From JANQOH01 sp965201155 (GTDB taxonomy: Bacteria; Pseudomonadota; Alphaproteobacteria; UBA7887): 64,000 nucleotides of DNA. The notes under the pieces are model-generated. The model saw nothing but the letters and a program-made list of their open reading frames with translations, did no database searches and had not been told where the DNA came from. The translations under genes and the position numbers were made by a program. How positions within the stretch are numbered: the first letter of the stretch is position 1; each line of letters starts with the position of its first letter. Below are positions 42,429-52,392 of the stretch, piece by piece. Where the stretch lies: positions 558,001-622,000 of the forward strand of contig OZ241752.1 of the NCBI GenBank assembly GCA_965201155.1, written 5' to 3'.

Positions 42429-45013
42429 GTTTCAGGCTTTCGCAACTGCGCCAGCGCGGCAAACGGCGCGTTGGCGGCGGGGCGCGGCTTGCCGCGCGTA
42501 CGGCCGCGCCGCGGCTGCCGCACCGGCGCATAACGCAGCGGCGCCTCATCACCCACCGGCGCATAGCCGAGCGCACGCAACAGGGCATCGAACTCGTCAT
42601 GCGAGCAGGCGGCAAGATTGCGCAGCCCCGCATCGGGGACGATGGGAGCGGCGCGGGCGCGCCGCCGCAGCGCTGCCGTGAGGCGCTCCAGCATGTCGAT
42701 GCGCACAGCGCGCGCGCCGGCGGGCCAGTAACCGACGGCGCGATAGAACTCGGCATTGCCGGAGTCAGTCAGCGGCAGCGAGACGCGGCCTGAAGGCAGC
42801 GGCGCCGGCGGGCGTTCGTGCCGCACGCACCACAGCAGGGCGCGCAGCGCCATGGGCCGGGGTTTCAGCAGCGCCGGCATGAACACGGCGTCCCGGCCGA
42901 ACCGCACACCCAGCCTCGCCAGGGCTTTCCGTCCCTCGGCGTCCAGCGCCGCATAGGTATCCGCCACCGCACTGCGCGGGGCGACCCCCAGCGCCTCGGT
43001 GACTTCGAACACCAGGCCGCGCGCCACCCCGCCGGGCGCCGCTTCGCGCGCGCGGAACAGTGCCGCCAGCACGGCGGCGATGTGGCTTTCCAGCCATGCC
43101 GCAAGGCGCTGTTCGATGCGCGCGCGAAGCGCCGGCGGCAGCGTCTCGCCGGCGCTGATGCGCAGGCTTGGCGCCAGCGGCCCGCGTCCGCGCACCAGTC
43201 GGGCAACCGGCGCCTCGCCCCACAGCACGGCGCCTTCCGCATCCAGGGTGAAAGCATCGGCCGGCGCCGCGGTCAGGCTGCCCGCCCGCTTGCGCAATTC
43301 GGCTTCCAGCGCCCGCCGCACGGCGCCGCGCAGGACGCGTGCGCCATGATCGCCGCCTTGACCTTCGGCATGGCCTCCACTCCTGGTCAGGCTGCGGTCG
43401 GGAACGAAGCGGAAGCCTGTGAGCCGACCTATGCTCTCGCCTTCCAGCACCACTTCGCCTGACTTGCGAACGGCGGCGCGCAGCGGCGCCCGCTGTTTCA
43501 GCCGCCTTGCCAGCAGCATTGTGCGGCGGTCGATGAAGCGCTGGGTCAGGCTTCCATGCAGGGCGTCCGACAGGCGGTCTTCGATGGCGCGGGCGCGCAG
43601 TTGCAGGGCCTCCGCATCGGCAACCCAGCCGGGGCGGTAGGCGATGTAGTTCCAGGTCCGTATATGGGCGATGCGCGCCGCCAGCGTATCGATATCGCCG
43701 TCGACCCGGTCGAGCGGGTCGATCATGCGCGCGACCCATGGTTCGGGCAGGATGCCCGCCGATTCGGTCAGCTTGCCGTACAGCGCGGCGAGCAGCCGGT
43801 GGTGCGCGCCGGGGGATGCCTTGCGGAAGTCGGGTACCCGGCATACTTCCCACAACAGCGATACTAGGTCGTAACCGCTCGCGCGCTCGGCGATCCACGG
43901 TGTGCGCAACAGCGCCCGCAGGCTGTCCATGTCTTCCGCCTCGCGCGGACGGATGAGACCCGGCGCCGGCGGCGGCGCTTCCAGACTGCGCAGCAGCGCC
44001 GCCGGCGAGGACAGGTCGAGCCGCCGATTGCGCCAATGGATCTGCGCAATCGAAGGGAACGAATGCTGTTCCACGGCTTCCGCAAGTTCCGGCTCCAGAG
44101 GCGGTGCATCCAGCGTCGTACCGAAGCTGCCGTCGCGCATATGGCGTCCTGCGCGCCCGGCAATCTGGCCGATTTCAGCAGCATCCAGATCGCGCCATTT
44201 GCGACCGTCGAACTTGCTCAACCCGGCGAACGCCACATGATCGACATTCATGTTCAGCCCCATGCCGATGGCGTCCGTGGCGACCAGATAATCCACTTCC
44301 CCGGCCTGATAGAGCGCCACCTGGGCGTTGCGGGTGCGCGGGCTGAGCGCACCCATCACTACTGCGGCGCCGCCGCGGAACCGGCGCAGCAGTTCGGCCA
44401 GGCGATAGACTTCCGCGGCCGAGAAGGCGACCACCGCGCTGCGCGGTGGCAGGCGCGAAATCTTGCGCGCTCCGGCGTGGGATAAGGTGGAGAAACGCGG
44501 GCGGCTGACAAAGGAGGCTGACGGAACCAGCCGGCGCACCAGAGGCGCCATGGTGGCGGCGCCGAGCAGCATGGTTTCCGAAATGCCGCGCGCATGCAGG
44601 ATGCGGTCGGTGAAGACATGCCCGCGTTCCGGGTCGACGGCGAGTTGAATCTCGTCGATCGCGACGAACTCGACCGCCCGGTCCGTGGGCATCGATTCGA
44701 CCGTACACACATAATAGCGGGGTTGCCGCGGCAGGACGCGCTCTTCGCCAGTGATTAGCGCCACCTGGCCGGCGCCGCGCGACTTCACCACCCGGTCATA
44801 GATTTCGCGCGCCGCCAGACGCAGCGGACAGCCGATCATGCCGCTGCGGTGGCCCAGCATCCGGTCCACCGCGAGATGCGTCTTGCCGGTATTGGTAGGA
44901 CCGAGAACGGCCGTCACCGTTCCGGTCTCCGTCCGGCTCAGAGTGCTCCGGGGCGCCGCTCGCATTTGCCGCGTAAATTCGCCTGAACGGTCTCCGAAAT
45001 CAACCCGCCGCAC
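42425..45013 (-). CDS. Suv3-like DEAD/DExH RNA helicase
   Basis: An 862-residue superfamily 2 helicase resembling mitochondrial Suv3. Motif I is GPTNTGKTHLAVDRM, motif II is IDEIQLA, motif III is LGAATM, and motif VI is QIAGRAGRH. A long C-terminal part of about 450 residues, rich in Ala and Arg, follows the core. Alphaproteobacteria commonly carry one such protein; a role in RNA turnover is inferred from Suv3. GTG at 45013 or ATG at 44965 may be the start. The stop overlaps the S4-protein start; lptD lies 32 bp upstream. Confidence 0.85.
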   Translation of the reverse strand: MRRVDFGDRSGEFTRQMRAAPRSTLSRTETGTVTAVLGPTNTGKTHLAVDRMLGHRSGMIGCPLRLAAREIYDRVVKSRGAGQVALITGEERVLPRQPRYYVCTVESMPTDRAVEFVAIDEIQLAVDPERGHVFTDRILHARGISETMLLGAATMAPLVRRLVPSASFVSRPRFSTLSHAGARKISRLPPRSAVVAFSAAEVYRLAELLRRFRGGAAVVMGALSPRTRNAQVALYQAGEVDYLVATDAIGMGLNMNVDHVAFAGLSKFDGRKWRDLDAAEIGQIAGRAGRHMRDGSFGTTLDAPPLEPELAEAVEQHSFPSIAQIHWRNRRLDLSSPAALLRSLEAPPPAPGLIRPREAEDMDSLRALLRTPWIAERASGYDLVSLLWEVCRVPDFRKASPGAHHRLLAALYGKLTESAGILPEPWVARMIDPLDRVDGDIDTLAARIAHIRTWNYIAYRPGWVADAEALQLRARAIEDRLSDALHGSLTQRFIDRRTMLLARRLKQRAPLRAAVRKSGEVVLEGESIGRLTGFRFVPDRSLTRSGGHAEGQGGDHGARVLRGAVRRALEAELRKRAGSLTAAPADAFTLDAEGAVLWGEAPVARLVRGRGPLAPSLRISAGETLPPALRARIEQRLAAWLESHIAAVLAALFRAREAAPGGVARGLVFEVTEALGVAPRSAVADTYAALDAEGRKALARLGVRFGRDAVFMPALLKPRPMALRALLWCVRHERPPAPLPSGRVSLPLTDSGNAEFYRAVGYWPAGARAVRIDMLERLTAALRRRARAAPIVPDAGLRNLAACSHDEFDALLRALGYAPVGDEAPLRYAPVRQPRRGRTRGKPRPAANAPFAALAQLRKPET

Positions 45014-45045
45014 ATGACGAACATCGGGGCGGAGCGCGGGCCGTG

Positions 45046-47274
45046 TCAGTTGAAGCCGCGCAGCTGCACCTGAAACGAGATGCCGGTGAAGTCTTCAATA
45101 TCGTCACGGCGGGTGAAATTGCGCCGAAGCTCGATTCCCGCGCGCAGGCATTCGTCTTCGTAGAACACGCCGCCGCCGAAATAGATCGGGCCGCCGCCGG
45201 TATCGCTGAGATCGTGCTGGCTCCGCAAACCCACCAGCCATTGATCGGTCACGCGGTACCGCGTCAGCGCTTCGATCTGTTCGACGGGTTCCGGGACGCT
45301 GGCCGTCGGCGCCGCGCTCGAGAGGGTGATGTAGGACAGTTCGCCGCGCAGCCATTCCGGCCCTGCGGCCAGCGTCAGCGAGCCGCGCCGCACAGAGAAC
45401 GTGTCGCGGTCGAGGCGAAAGCGCGTCGTCAGGTCCAGCAACGAAACAGGGCGCACGAGGATGCGCCCCACAAGGTCCGAGAACGTGTTGGCCAGGCCGG
45501 TGCCGACTTCGAACGTGTCGTCGTCCTGCAGCCGGAAGGTCTGGCCGAGCAGGAATTCGGCATAGGCGTCACCGGGTCCGAAGGCGCCGACCCGCAGGGC
45601 ATAGGCGCTGCGCACGCCGCCTTCCACACGGTCCAGACCGGGAAACCGGTTTTCGCTGAACAGGTTGATCTCGTCGAACTCGAAGGCAAGGCTGTCATCA
45701 TTGTCGATCTGGGGGGGATTGCCCCCATTGGGTGCCACCACCGCCTTGGCCAGCGGTTCGACGATCAGATGCCAGTTGCCGGTCGGGCGAATCCAGGGCC
45801 AGCGCCAATCCAGTACCGCCTGCGGCAGCACCCGTGTGACGAAATCGGCACCTCGCGTGTCTCCGGGATTTTGTTCGTCGGGCTGTCTCCCCACATGATA
45901 GGCGTCGGCGCGCAGCGAAACGCCGATGGTATATCGGTCGCCGATCCTGGTGGAGAATGGCACCTGCCATCCGCCGGCGGCGGAAACGCGGCGGTTGTCA
46001 CGCCCGTCGAACCGCGTCAGCGCGCGCATGTTCCCGCTGGCCGTCCACACGCTGCCGGCAAAGCCGGGGGCGCTGCGATAGGCGAACCCGATCAGCGGCG
46101 CGACGAAGGGCGTGCGCCCGGGGTCTTCTTCAGGGCCCAGATCCTGAAAATGAAAGGCGTCGAAGGTGATCTTCCGGCTGCCCTGCAGGCTGTGCAGATA
46201 GATATTCTGCGTCAGGAAGGGGCGCCCGCGGGCGAATTCGAGCACCGTGCCGTCGCCCCCAAGCGCGCGGTCGAATTCTTCCGGCCGGGTCTCGCTGCCG
46301 CCGAAATCGTACCGCGCCAGATAGGTCGGATCGCTGGCTCGCTCCAGCGTGAAGCCATAGTCGCTGCCGCCGGGAAGCTGAAAGTCGCCCACCAGGTTGA
46401 CATGCCCACGCGGGCGCCGGTTCGCCGCCGCACCGTCGCCCGTGGCCTTGTCATGCGCCATGCTGGCCTCGAACCGCATCGCGCCGGATTCGGTCGCGCG
46501 GCGGTATTGCCCGGTGAGAACCGGCAGGCCGTCAGTGGCCAGAATGGGCGTGAAGGTGGCGTCGCTGTGCGGCGACAGGGCAAAGAAATAAGGCTGCGCC
46601 CAGGTGAGGCCGAACGCCGTGCTCTGCCCGCCTATGGGGGCCAGAAAGCCGCTCGTGCGCCGCACGCTCGGATCGGGCTGGGTGAGATAAGGCACATACA
46701 GGATCGGCGCGCCGAGCACTTCCAGCCGCGGATCGTGATAGGTGATGGTCCTCACCGTGGAATCGTGAACGACGCGTGAAGCCTTGATCTGCCACAGCGG
46801 CGCCTGCTCCGGGTCCTCCTCGCACAGTGCGCATGAACTGTAGACGGCTTTGACGAGTTCCATGCGCCCATCGACAGTTTTTCGCCCCCCGGCCGCAGCG
46901 AACCGCGAGCGGTCGGGAAACAGCACCCCGACCGAATGAATCGTGCCGCTCTTCAGGTCGTCGGCGAGGTCCACCTGTTTGGCGAAGACCACTTCTCCGC
47001 CCGGCGCGAGCAGCACCACATTGCCCGAGGCGGACACAGTCTCCCCGTCGCGGTCATAGCGCAGCGTGTCGGCGCGCAGCACTTCATCCCCGCGCGACAG
47101 CTCCACGGCACCCGACGCCGAGACGACATTCTCCTGTTCTGCATGGATGATTTCGTCGGCGATCAGCAGCACGCGGTCACCCTCTTCCGCGCTCTGCGCC
47201 AGCGCGCTACTGCACGCCGCAGCCCACAGGACGCCGGCGCACATGCCGCGCCACGGCCTAGCCCTGGCGCACAT
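45046..47274 (-). CDS. lptD: LPS-assembly outer-membrane protein LptD
   Basis: A 742-residue protein that inserts lipopolysaccharide into the outer leaflet with LptE. It has a signal peptide (MCARARPWRGMCAGVLWAAA, cut before QSAEEG), an OstA-like N-terminal beta-jellyroll (GDRVLLIADEIIHAEQENVV, EVLRADTLRYDRD), conserved CALCEEDPEQAPLWQIKA with a CXXC, and a long beta-barrel. ATG 47274 gives a basic n-region and is preferred over GTG 47289 and ATG 47244. It overlaps lptG by 17 bases. Confidence 0.92.
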   Translation of the reverse strand: MCARARPWRGMCAGVLWAAACSSALAQSAEEGDRVLLIADEIIHAEQENVVSASGAVELSRGDEVLRADTLRYDRDGETVSASGNVVLLAPGGEVVFAKQVDLADDLKSGTIHSVGVLFPDRSRFAAAGGRKTVDGRMELVKAVYSSCALCEEDPEQAPLWQIKASRVVHDSTVRTITYHDPRLEVLGAPILYVPYLTQPDPSVRRTSGFLAPIGGQSTAFGLTWAQPYFFALSPHSDATFTPILATDGLPVLTGQYRRATESGAMRFEASMAHDKATGDGAAANRRPRGHVNLVGDFQLPGGSDYGFTLERASDPTYLARYDFGGSETRPEEFDRALGGDGTVLEFARGRPFLTQNIYLHSLQGSRKITFDAFHFQDLGPEEDPGRTPFVAPLIGFAYRSAPGFAGSVWTASGNMRALTRFDGRDNRRVSAAGGWQVPFSTRIGDRYTIGVSLRADAYHVGRQPDEQNPGDTRGADFVTRVLPQAVLDWRWPWIRPTGNWHLIVEPLAKAVVAPNGGNPPQIDNDDSLAFEFDEINLFSENRFPGLDRVEGGVRSAYALRVGAFGPGDAYAEFLLGQTFRLQDDDTFEVGTGLANTFSDLVGRILVRPVSLLDLTTRFRLDRDTFSVRRGSLTLAAGPEWLRGELSYITLSSAAPTASVPEPVEQIEALTRYRVTDQWLVGLRSQHDLSDTGGGPIYFGGGVFYEDECLRAGIELRRNFTRRDDIEDFTGISFQVQLRGFN

Positions 47275-48352
47275 GCAGCAGCAGCGCACTCCCGAACAGG
47301 ACGGCGACCGCCGCCGGCGCCCATGCCGCCAGCATGTAGGGCACCTGTCCGTTCAGGCCATAAGCCATCACCACGTCGGACAAGATATAGAACGCGAAAC
47401 CGCACACACCGCCCAGCACGAGCATCCCTCCGGCGCGCCCGGGCCGCGCGAACCGCAGCGAAAACAGCGCTGCAATGAGAATCATGCCGGCGAAAAACAG
47501 CGGACTCGCAGCCATGGAATGCCAGTGCAGGCGATGACTCAGCGAGGAAAACCCGGCGCGGTCCAGGCTGGCGATGAAATCGGGAATATCCCAGAATGAC
47601 TGCGTTTCCGGGGCGGCAAAGCTTTCCTGTATGCGGTCCAGCGTCAGGTCCGTGGCGAAGCGATAGGTTTCCACGCTTTGCGACCGGTGTTCCGGGCCGG
47701 TGATCAGGGCGTCACGGAGCAGCCAGTGGCCGTCCTGCGGCACCGCGCCAGCGGCGTCGATGCGCTCGATGAAGCGGTCCTGCCCGCGATATCGGATGAT
47801 GAGGATGTCCCGCAACCCGGCGCCCGCCCGGTCCACGCCGGCGGCGTGAATGATCGACATTCCTTCGCTGTCGCTCTGGCGCAGCCACAGACCGTTGCGT
47901 GGAATCGCCACATTATGCGTCCGGTCGCGCAGATATTCGTTGTCCAGCGCGGAATATCCGGCCAGCATCGCACTGGAAAACGGACTGAAAAGCGCGACCG
48001 CGAAACCCCCGATCAACACCGCCACCACCACGCCGGGGAAAAGTATCTGCGGCGTGGAGACGCCCGCCGAGCGCAGGGCGACGATTTCGTTCCGCGCCGT
48101 CAGGCGGGCGAAGCACAGCAGGCCGCCGATGAGAATCGCATAGGGTGCGGCCCGTTGCATCAGATAGGGCAGATGCAGCAGCGCCATGCGCACCACGACC
48201 CCGAAATCGGAATTGTCGCGGCCTGACATCCGGCGGCTCAGTTCCACGATGTCGAACATGAACAGCACCACCGCCAGCACCAGGAAGGTGGTGGCGATGG
48301 CGGACAGCATATGGCGCGCCAGATAGAGGTTCAGGGTCGCCGCGAGCCGCAC
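47258..48352 (-). CDS. lptG: LPS export permease LptG
   Basis: Transmembrane partner of LptF in the LptB2FG extractor, which pulls LPS from the inner membrane. The 364-residue protein has the start LAATLNLYLARHMLSAIATTFL, FMFDIVELSRR, LPYLMQRAAPYAIL and RNEIVALRSAGVS (coupling helix), then a periplasmic domain and C-terminal helices. GTG at 48352, five bases past the lptF stop, matches the conserved N-terminus; the open frame to 48466 is not family sequence. Confidence 0.93.
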   Translation of the reverse strand: MRLAATLNLYLARHMLSAIATTFLVLAVVLFMFDIVELSRRMSGRDNSDFGVVVRMALLHLPYLMQRAAPYAILIGGLLCFARLTARNEIVALRSAGVSTPQILFPGVVVAVLIGGFAVALFSPFSSAMLAGYSALDNEYLRDRTHNVAIPRNGLWLRQSDSEGMSIIHAAGVDRAGAGLRDILIIRYRGQDRFIERIDAAGAVPQDGHWLLRDALITGPEHRSQSVETYRFATDLTLDRIQESFAAPETQSFWDIPDFIASLDRAGFSSLSHRLHWHSMAASPLFFAGMILIAALFSLRFARPGRAGGMLVLGGVCGFAFYILSDVVMAYGLNGQVPYMLAAWAPAAVAVLFGSALLLHVRQG

Positions 48353-48356
48353 GGCG

Positions 48357-49472
48357 TCAACCGAACGGCGCCGGAACAAAGGTCCAGCGCCGCTTTCTTT
48401 CGAGCAGCAGAATCGTCGCGGCAGCAACTCCGCAGAGGACCAGCACCAGCCCGTGCACCACCGCAAGCTGCGGAATGACGGCGATCATGTTCTGCACGCC
48501 CAGCGAAGCGGAGAGAAACACCACCCCGACAGCGCCGCCCGCAAATGCGCGCCGCACCTGCCCTCGCCGGTTGAAGTCGCCCGAAAGCAGCGCCGCGCAC
48601 GCGATCAACGCCAGGATGACCGCGTGAAACGGGCTGCTCACCCTTTGCCACGCCTCGGCCAGGAACTCGGCCCGACGATGCGCCGACACTTCCTCCTCGG
48701 GGCGGAGCAGCTCACCCAGATAACGCTCCCTGGGTTTGCGAATGCGTCCCGGCAGCAAGCCCGTCTGCGGGGCGAAGTCAAAGGCGTAGGACTCGAAATA
48801 GAGCACCGAGAGACGGTCGCTGTCGCGCTCCACCTGTTGCCGGTTCCCGTTTTCCAGCACGAAGCGCGGGTGGTCGGCGGTGTTGAGCAGCGCGCCGCGC
48901 TCCGCTGTTACCGTCACCGGCGCTGATTCGGGTTCGCGATCGTCATGCACCAGAATGCCGCGCAACTCCCCGTCGGAAGCGCGTTCGCGCACAAATACGG
49001 TGAGGCCGTCGACGGGGGTGTTGAATACGCCTTCCTGCAGCAGAAGGCTGGCGAGCGAATGGCGAATTTCGAACTGCCGGTCCTTGAACATGCGCAAGCC
49101 GGCGGGCATGAAATAGAGATTGATCGCCAGGACGGCGAGCGCAACCATGCTCGCCAGCGCAAGCGCCGGCGCCGACAGGCGCAGATTGGACGAGCCGGTG
49201 GCGCGCAGGACCACCAGTTCGGAATCCGCGATCAGTCGGTGATAGACAAGAAGCAGGCTGATGAACAGCGCCAGCGGCATGGTGAGCGCCAGAAGCGACG
49301 GGGTCATCAACAGCGTCAGCGTGAAGAAGGTGGAAAGCGCCAGGCCGTGATTGACGATCATGTCGACAAACCGCAGGGACTGCGTAAGCCACACAACGCC
49401 GGTCATGCACAATGCGCTGACGATGAACGGCCCCGCCAGACGGCCTGCCAGATATAGGAACTGACGCTGCAT
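48357..49472 (-). CDS. lptF: LPS export permease LptF
   Basis: A 371-residue inner-membrane protein, first gene of the lptF-lptG-lptD run. It shows MQRQFLYLAGRLAGPFIVSAL, LPL-type TMPLALFISLLLVYHRL, and the coupling-helix motif DSELVVLRATG. The periplasmic beta-jellyroll lies at residues about 130-260. LptB, LptA and LptC genes are not in this window. It is divergent from pepA across about 160 bp. Confidence 0.94.
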   Translation of the reverse strand: MQRQFLYLAGRLAGPFIVSALCMTGVVWLTQSLRFVDMIVNHGLALSTFFTLTLLMTPSLLALTMPLALFISLLLVYHRLIADSELVVLRATGSSNLRLSAPALALASMVALAVLAINLYFMPAGLRMFKDRQFEIRHSLASLLLQEGVFNTPVDGLTVFVRERASDGELRGILVHDDREPESAPVTVTAERGALLNTADHPRFVLENGNRQQVERDSDRLSVLYFESYAFDFAPQTGLLPGRIRKPRERYLGELLRPEEEVSAHRRAEFLAEAWQRVSSPFHAVILALIACAALLSGDFNRRGQVRRAFAGGAVGVVFLSASLGVQNMIAVIPQLAVVHGLVLVLCGVAAATILLLERKRRWTFVPAPFG

Positions 49473-49634
49473 TCCGTGTTCGCTGTCGCGCCTTGCGCTG
49501 TCATGCGGCGTGCCCTCGCCGCGCCTGCCCCGGCAGCATAGGGCAAATCTGTTCCGGTCGGAAATCGACGCTACAACATCAGGGTCTTGTGATAGGGTGT
49601 GCCGCCTGCCAATTCCCAGCCGCCGAGGACCCCC

Positions 49635-51134
49635 ATGAATGTGACGTTTTCCAAACTCGACCTGTCATCCTCCGCCGCCCTGGTGGTCGGCGTAGCCGAC
49701 GGCCCCATTCTCGGTGGGACCGCGGAAAGCCTTGACAGCGAGACAGGCGGCGCCCTGAAGCGGGCGATCGAACACTCCCGGTTCACGGGCAAGGTAGGTC
49801 AGTATCTGACCGTGCTCGCGCCGCACGGGTTGAAGGCAGGGCGCGTGGTTCTGGCCGGACTCGGCTCGGGCGAGGATTTCGACGCGCTGACCGCGGCGAA
49901 GGTTGGCGGTGGAGCCGCCGCCCATTTGCTCGGCTCCGGTGAAACCCACGCCGCCATCGTCGCCGAAACGCCGGCGGATGCGGCTCTCGGACGCGCTGCC
50001 TGCGCCGCGCACATGGCGCACGGCGCCAGGCTGCGCAGCTACCGGTTCGACAAATACCGCACCACCCAGAAGAAGGAAGAGAAGCCCAGTCTGACGGACA
50101 TCACCGTCTTCTGCCCCGAGCCGGGCAAGGCGCGCACCGCCTGGCAACCGCTCGACGCCCTCGCCGATGGTGTATTCCTGACCCGGGACCTCGTGTCGGA
50201 ACCCGCGAACGTCCTCACACCGCCCTCCTATACCGTGGAGATCGAAAAACTCGCCGATGACGGCGTGAGCGTGGAGATACTGGACGGGCCGCGGCTTGCG
50301 GAAATGGGCATGGGCGCGATCCTGGGTGTCGCGGCCGGCAGCCAGCATGACGCTTATATGGGGGTGATGCGCTGGAACGGCGCCGGCGAGGATGCAGAAG
50401 AAGGCCCGGTCGCGGTCATCGGCAAGGGCGTGACGTTCGATACTGGCGGCCTGTCGATCAAGCCCTCTTCCGGCATGGAAGACATGAAATGGGATATGGG
50501 CGGCTCCGGCGTGGTGGTGGGGCTGATGCGCGCGCTCGCCCGCCGCCAGGCGCGGGTCAATGTGGTCGGCATTGTCGGCCTGGTCGAGAACATGCCTTCC
50601 GGCACCGCGCAACGGCCCGGCGATGTGGTGAAATCCTATTCCGGCCAGACGATCGAGATTCTCAACACCGATGCCGAAGGCCGCCTCGTTCTCGCAGACG
50701 CACTTTGGTACACGCAGGAACGCTTCAAGCCGCGCGTGATGATCGATCTTGCCACCCTCACCGGAGCAATCATCGTCAGTCTCGGCAAATTCCAGGCGGG
50801 CCTGTTCGCCAATGACGAACGCCTGTGCAAGCAGCTTGTCGCCGCCGGCAAGGAGGTGGCCGAACCGGTGTGGCCCATGCCGCTGGACAGCGAATATGAC
50901 AAGCTGATCAAGTCCGACATCGCCGACATGAAGAATATCGGCGGACGCGGCGCCGGCAGTGTGACTGCGGCCAAGTTCCTCCAGCGCTTCGTGAACGATG
51001 TTCCGTGGGCGCATCTGGACATTGCCGGCGTCACCTGGGCGGCGGAAGCCAGCCCGCTCGTGCCGAAGGGCGGCAGCGGATTCGGCGTGCGCCTGCTCGA
51101 CCGGCTGATCGCCGCAAATTATGAGGAAAAATGA
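49635..51134 (+). CDS. pepA: Leucyl aminopeptidase PepA
   Basis: A 499-residue M17 cytosolic aminopeptidase with two metal ions. The active-site lysine/aspartate region is GKGVTFDTGGLSIKPSSGMEDMKWDM, and the family signature NTDAEGRLVLADAL is present; GGRGAGSVTAAKFLQRF is near the end. In some bacteria PepA also binds DNA at Xer sites. The ATG at 49635 has GAGGA upstream. The 3' end overlaps holC by 14 bases. Confidence 0.96.
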   Translation: MNVTFSKLDLSSSAALVVGVADGPILGGTAESLDSETGGALKRAIEHSRFTGKVGQYLTVLAPHGLKAGRVVLAGLGSGEDFDALTAAKVGGGAAAHLLGSGETHAAIVAETPADAALGRAACAAHMAHGARLRSYRFDKYRTTQKKEEKPSLTDITVFCPEPGKARTAWQPLDALADGVFLTRDLVSEPANVLTPPSYTVEIEKLADDGVSVEILDGPRLAEMGMGAILGVAAGSQHDAYMGVMRWNGAGEDAEEGPVAVIGKGVTFDTGGLSIKPSSGMEDMKWDMGGSGVVVGLMRALARRQARVNVVGIVGLVENMPSGTAQRPGDVVKSYSGQTIEILNTDAEGRLVLADALWYTQERFKPRVMIDLATLTGAIIVSLGKFQAGLFANDERLCKQLVAAGKEVAEPVWPMPLDSEYDKLIKSDIADMKNIGGRGAGSVTAAKFLQRFVNDVPWAHLDIAGVTWAAEASPLVPKGGSGFGVRLLDRLIAANYEEK

Positions 51135-51600
51135 CGCATCCGCCGCGGCGCCCTGCTCGGTCGCATTTTATCACCTGACGCGCTCACCCTTGGAAAATGC
51201 CTTGCCGCGGCTGCTTGAGCGCGCACGGGCGCAGGACCTGCGCGTCGTGGTGCGGTGCGGCTCCGCAGCCCGCCGCGAGGCGCTGAATGGTCTGCTGTGG
51301 ACCTATGACCCGGCAAGTTTTCTCGCTCATGGCAGCCCCGAAGACGGCCTCGCGGCAGAGCACCCCGTCTATCTCACCGAAAGCGGCGGCAACCCCAACG
51401 AGGCCCAGGTGCTGATTCTGATCGACGGTCTCGAGGCTGATGATCTCGACGGCTTCGCCCGCTGCCTGGACCTGTTTGACGGCAATGACCAGGACGCCGT
51501 CGCGGCGGCGCGCCGGCGCTGGCAGCGCCTCAAGGCCGCCGGCCACGACCTCACCTATTGGGCGCAGTCCGACGATGGCGGCTGGCGGCAGCAGGCATGA
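51121..51600 (+). CDS. holC: DNA polymerase III chi subunit HolC
   Basis: A 159-residue chi subunit linking the clamp loader to SSB. Visible: VAFYHLTRSPLENALPRLLERARAQDLRVVVRC, SFLAHG, HPVYLTESGGNPNEAQVLILIDG and the Trp-containing C-terminus RRRWQRLKAAGHDLTYW. The pepA-holC pairing is a standard proteobacterial neighbourhood. The stop overlaps the start of the next gene (ATGA). Confidence 0.94.
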   Translation: MRKNDASAAAPCSVAFYHLTRSPLENALPRLLERARAQDLRVVVRCGSAARREALNGLLWTYDPASFLAHGSPEDGLAAEHPVYLTESGGNPNEAQVLILIDGLEADDLDGFARCLDLFDGNDQDAVAAARRRWQRLKAAGHDLTYWAQSDDGGWRQQA

Positions 51601-52187
51601 GCAGCAACGCCTCGGACACGCCGCGCCTCGAAGCGCCCCGCGACCCCACGCGAACCCGCGCCGTCTGGCTTTTCGCTCCGCCTTTCCTGTGGTTCTCCAC
51701 CCCCACCGAGCTTTCTCTCCTTGTCGGCTGCGCCGTCGTCCTCCCCGGCCTCGCACTTCGCGCATGGGCCGCGGGCGCCATTCACAAGAACCGGCAATTG
51801 ACGACATCGGGGCCCTACGCGTATGTCCGCAACCCGCTCTATGCTGGCGGACTGCTCATCGGCATCGGCGCCACGGTCGCCGCCGGACACTGGATCTGGC
51901 CCCTGTCCTTCCTCCTGTATTTCTGGCGGACCTACCGCGTCATCATCGCCCGCGAGGAAGCCTATCTGCAGCAGGCCTTCGGCGACCGCTTCAACCGCTA
52001 CCGCGCGCAGGTGCCGGCACTTTTTCCGCGTCCAACTCGGCGCCGCGGCGGTGAAGCACGCGCCGGTTTCCATTTTCCGCAATACATGGCAAATGCGGAA
52101 TGGCGGGCACTCATCGGCGCGGCGGCCATATTCGCCCTGCTGGCGCTCAAGGCGGCAAGCGGCCTCCCGGATTCGCTCGCGTCGTAG
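51597..52187 (+). CDS. ICMT/PEMT-like membrane methyltransferase
   Basis: A 196-residue protein with four hydrophobic segments and the isoprenylcysteine/phospholipid methyltransferase signature TSGPYAYVRNPLYAGGLLIGIG, followed by YFWRTYRVIIAREEAYLQQAFGDRFNRYRAQVP. It methylates a membrane-associated substrate with SAM; which one is unknown. It overlaps holC by four bases. Confidence 0.85.
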   Translation: MSSNASDTPRLEAPRDPTRTRAVWLFAPPFLWFSTPTELSLLVGCAVVLPGLALRAWAAGAIHKNRQLTTSGPYAYVRNPLYAGGLLIGIGATVAAGHWIWPLSFLLYFWRTYRVIIAREEAYLQQAFGDRFNRYRAQVPALFPRPTRRRGGEARAGFHFPQYMANAEWRALIGAAAIFALLALKAASGLPDSLAS

Positions 52188-52255
52188 CGCCGGGCGCCGT
52201 CGGCATGATTCGCGCGCCGCGGTGCGCAACCGCGGCGATCGCCCGCGAGAGAGCG

Positions 52256-52286
52256 TTGATACTGCCTTACGTTATTGCCGTATCAT
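52256..52286 (+). promoter_or_regulatory. Possible promoter of the OmpA-like lipoprotein gene
   Basis: TTGATA, 19 bp, TATCAT in the 205-bp gap before the lipoprotein gene. The spacer is longer than ideal, so this is tentative. It would give a leader of about 100 nt. Confidence 0.3.
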
Positions 52287-52392
52287 ATCATTTCCGCTGA
52301 CGGTTTCCCTCCCGTGAGAACGGATGTTCGTTGACGCAGCGGCAAATGTGCTGAATATTCGTGGCTGAATCGGGACAGGGAGGAGCGTAGGC

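Noticed and set aside
49665..51014. 450-codon open frame opposite pepA
   Set aside because: Antisense to a perfectly conserved M17 aminopeptidase, no motifs and no ribosome site.
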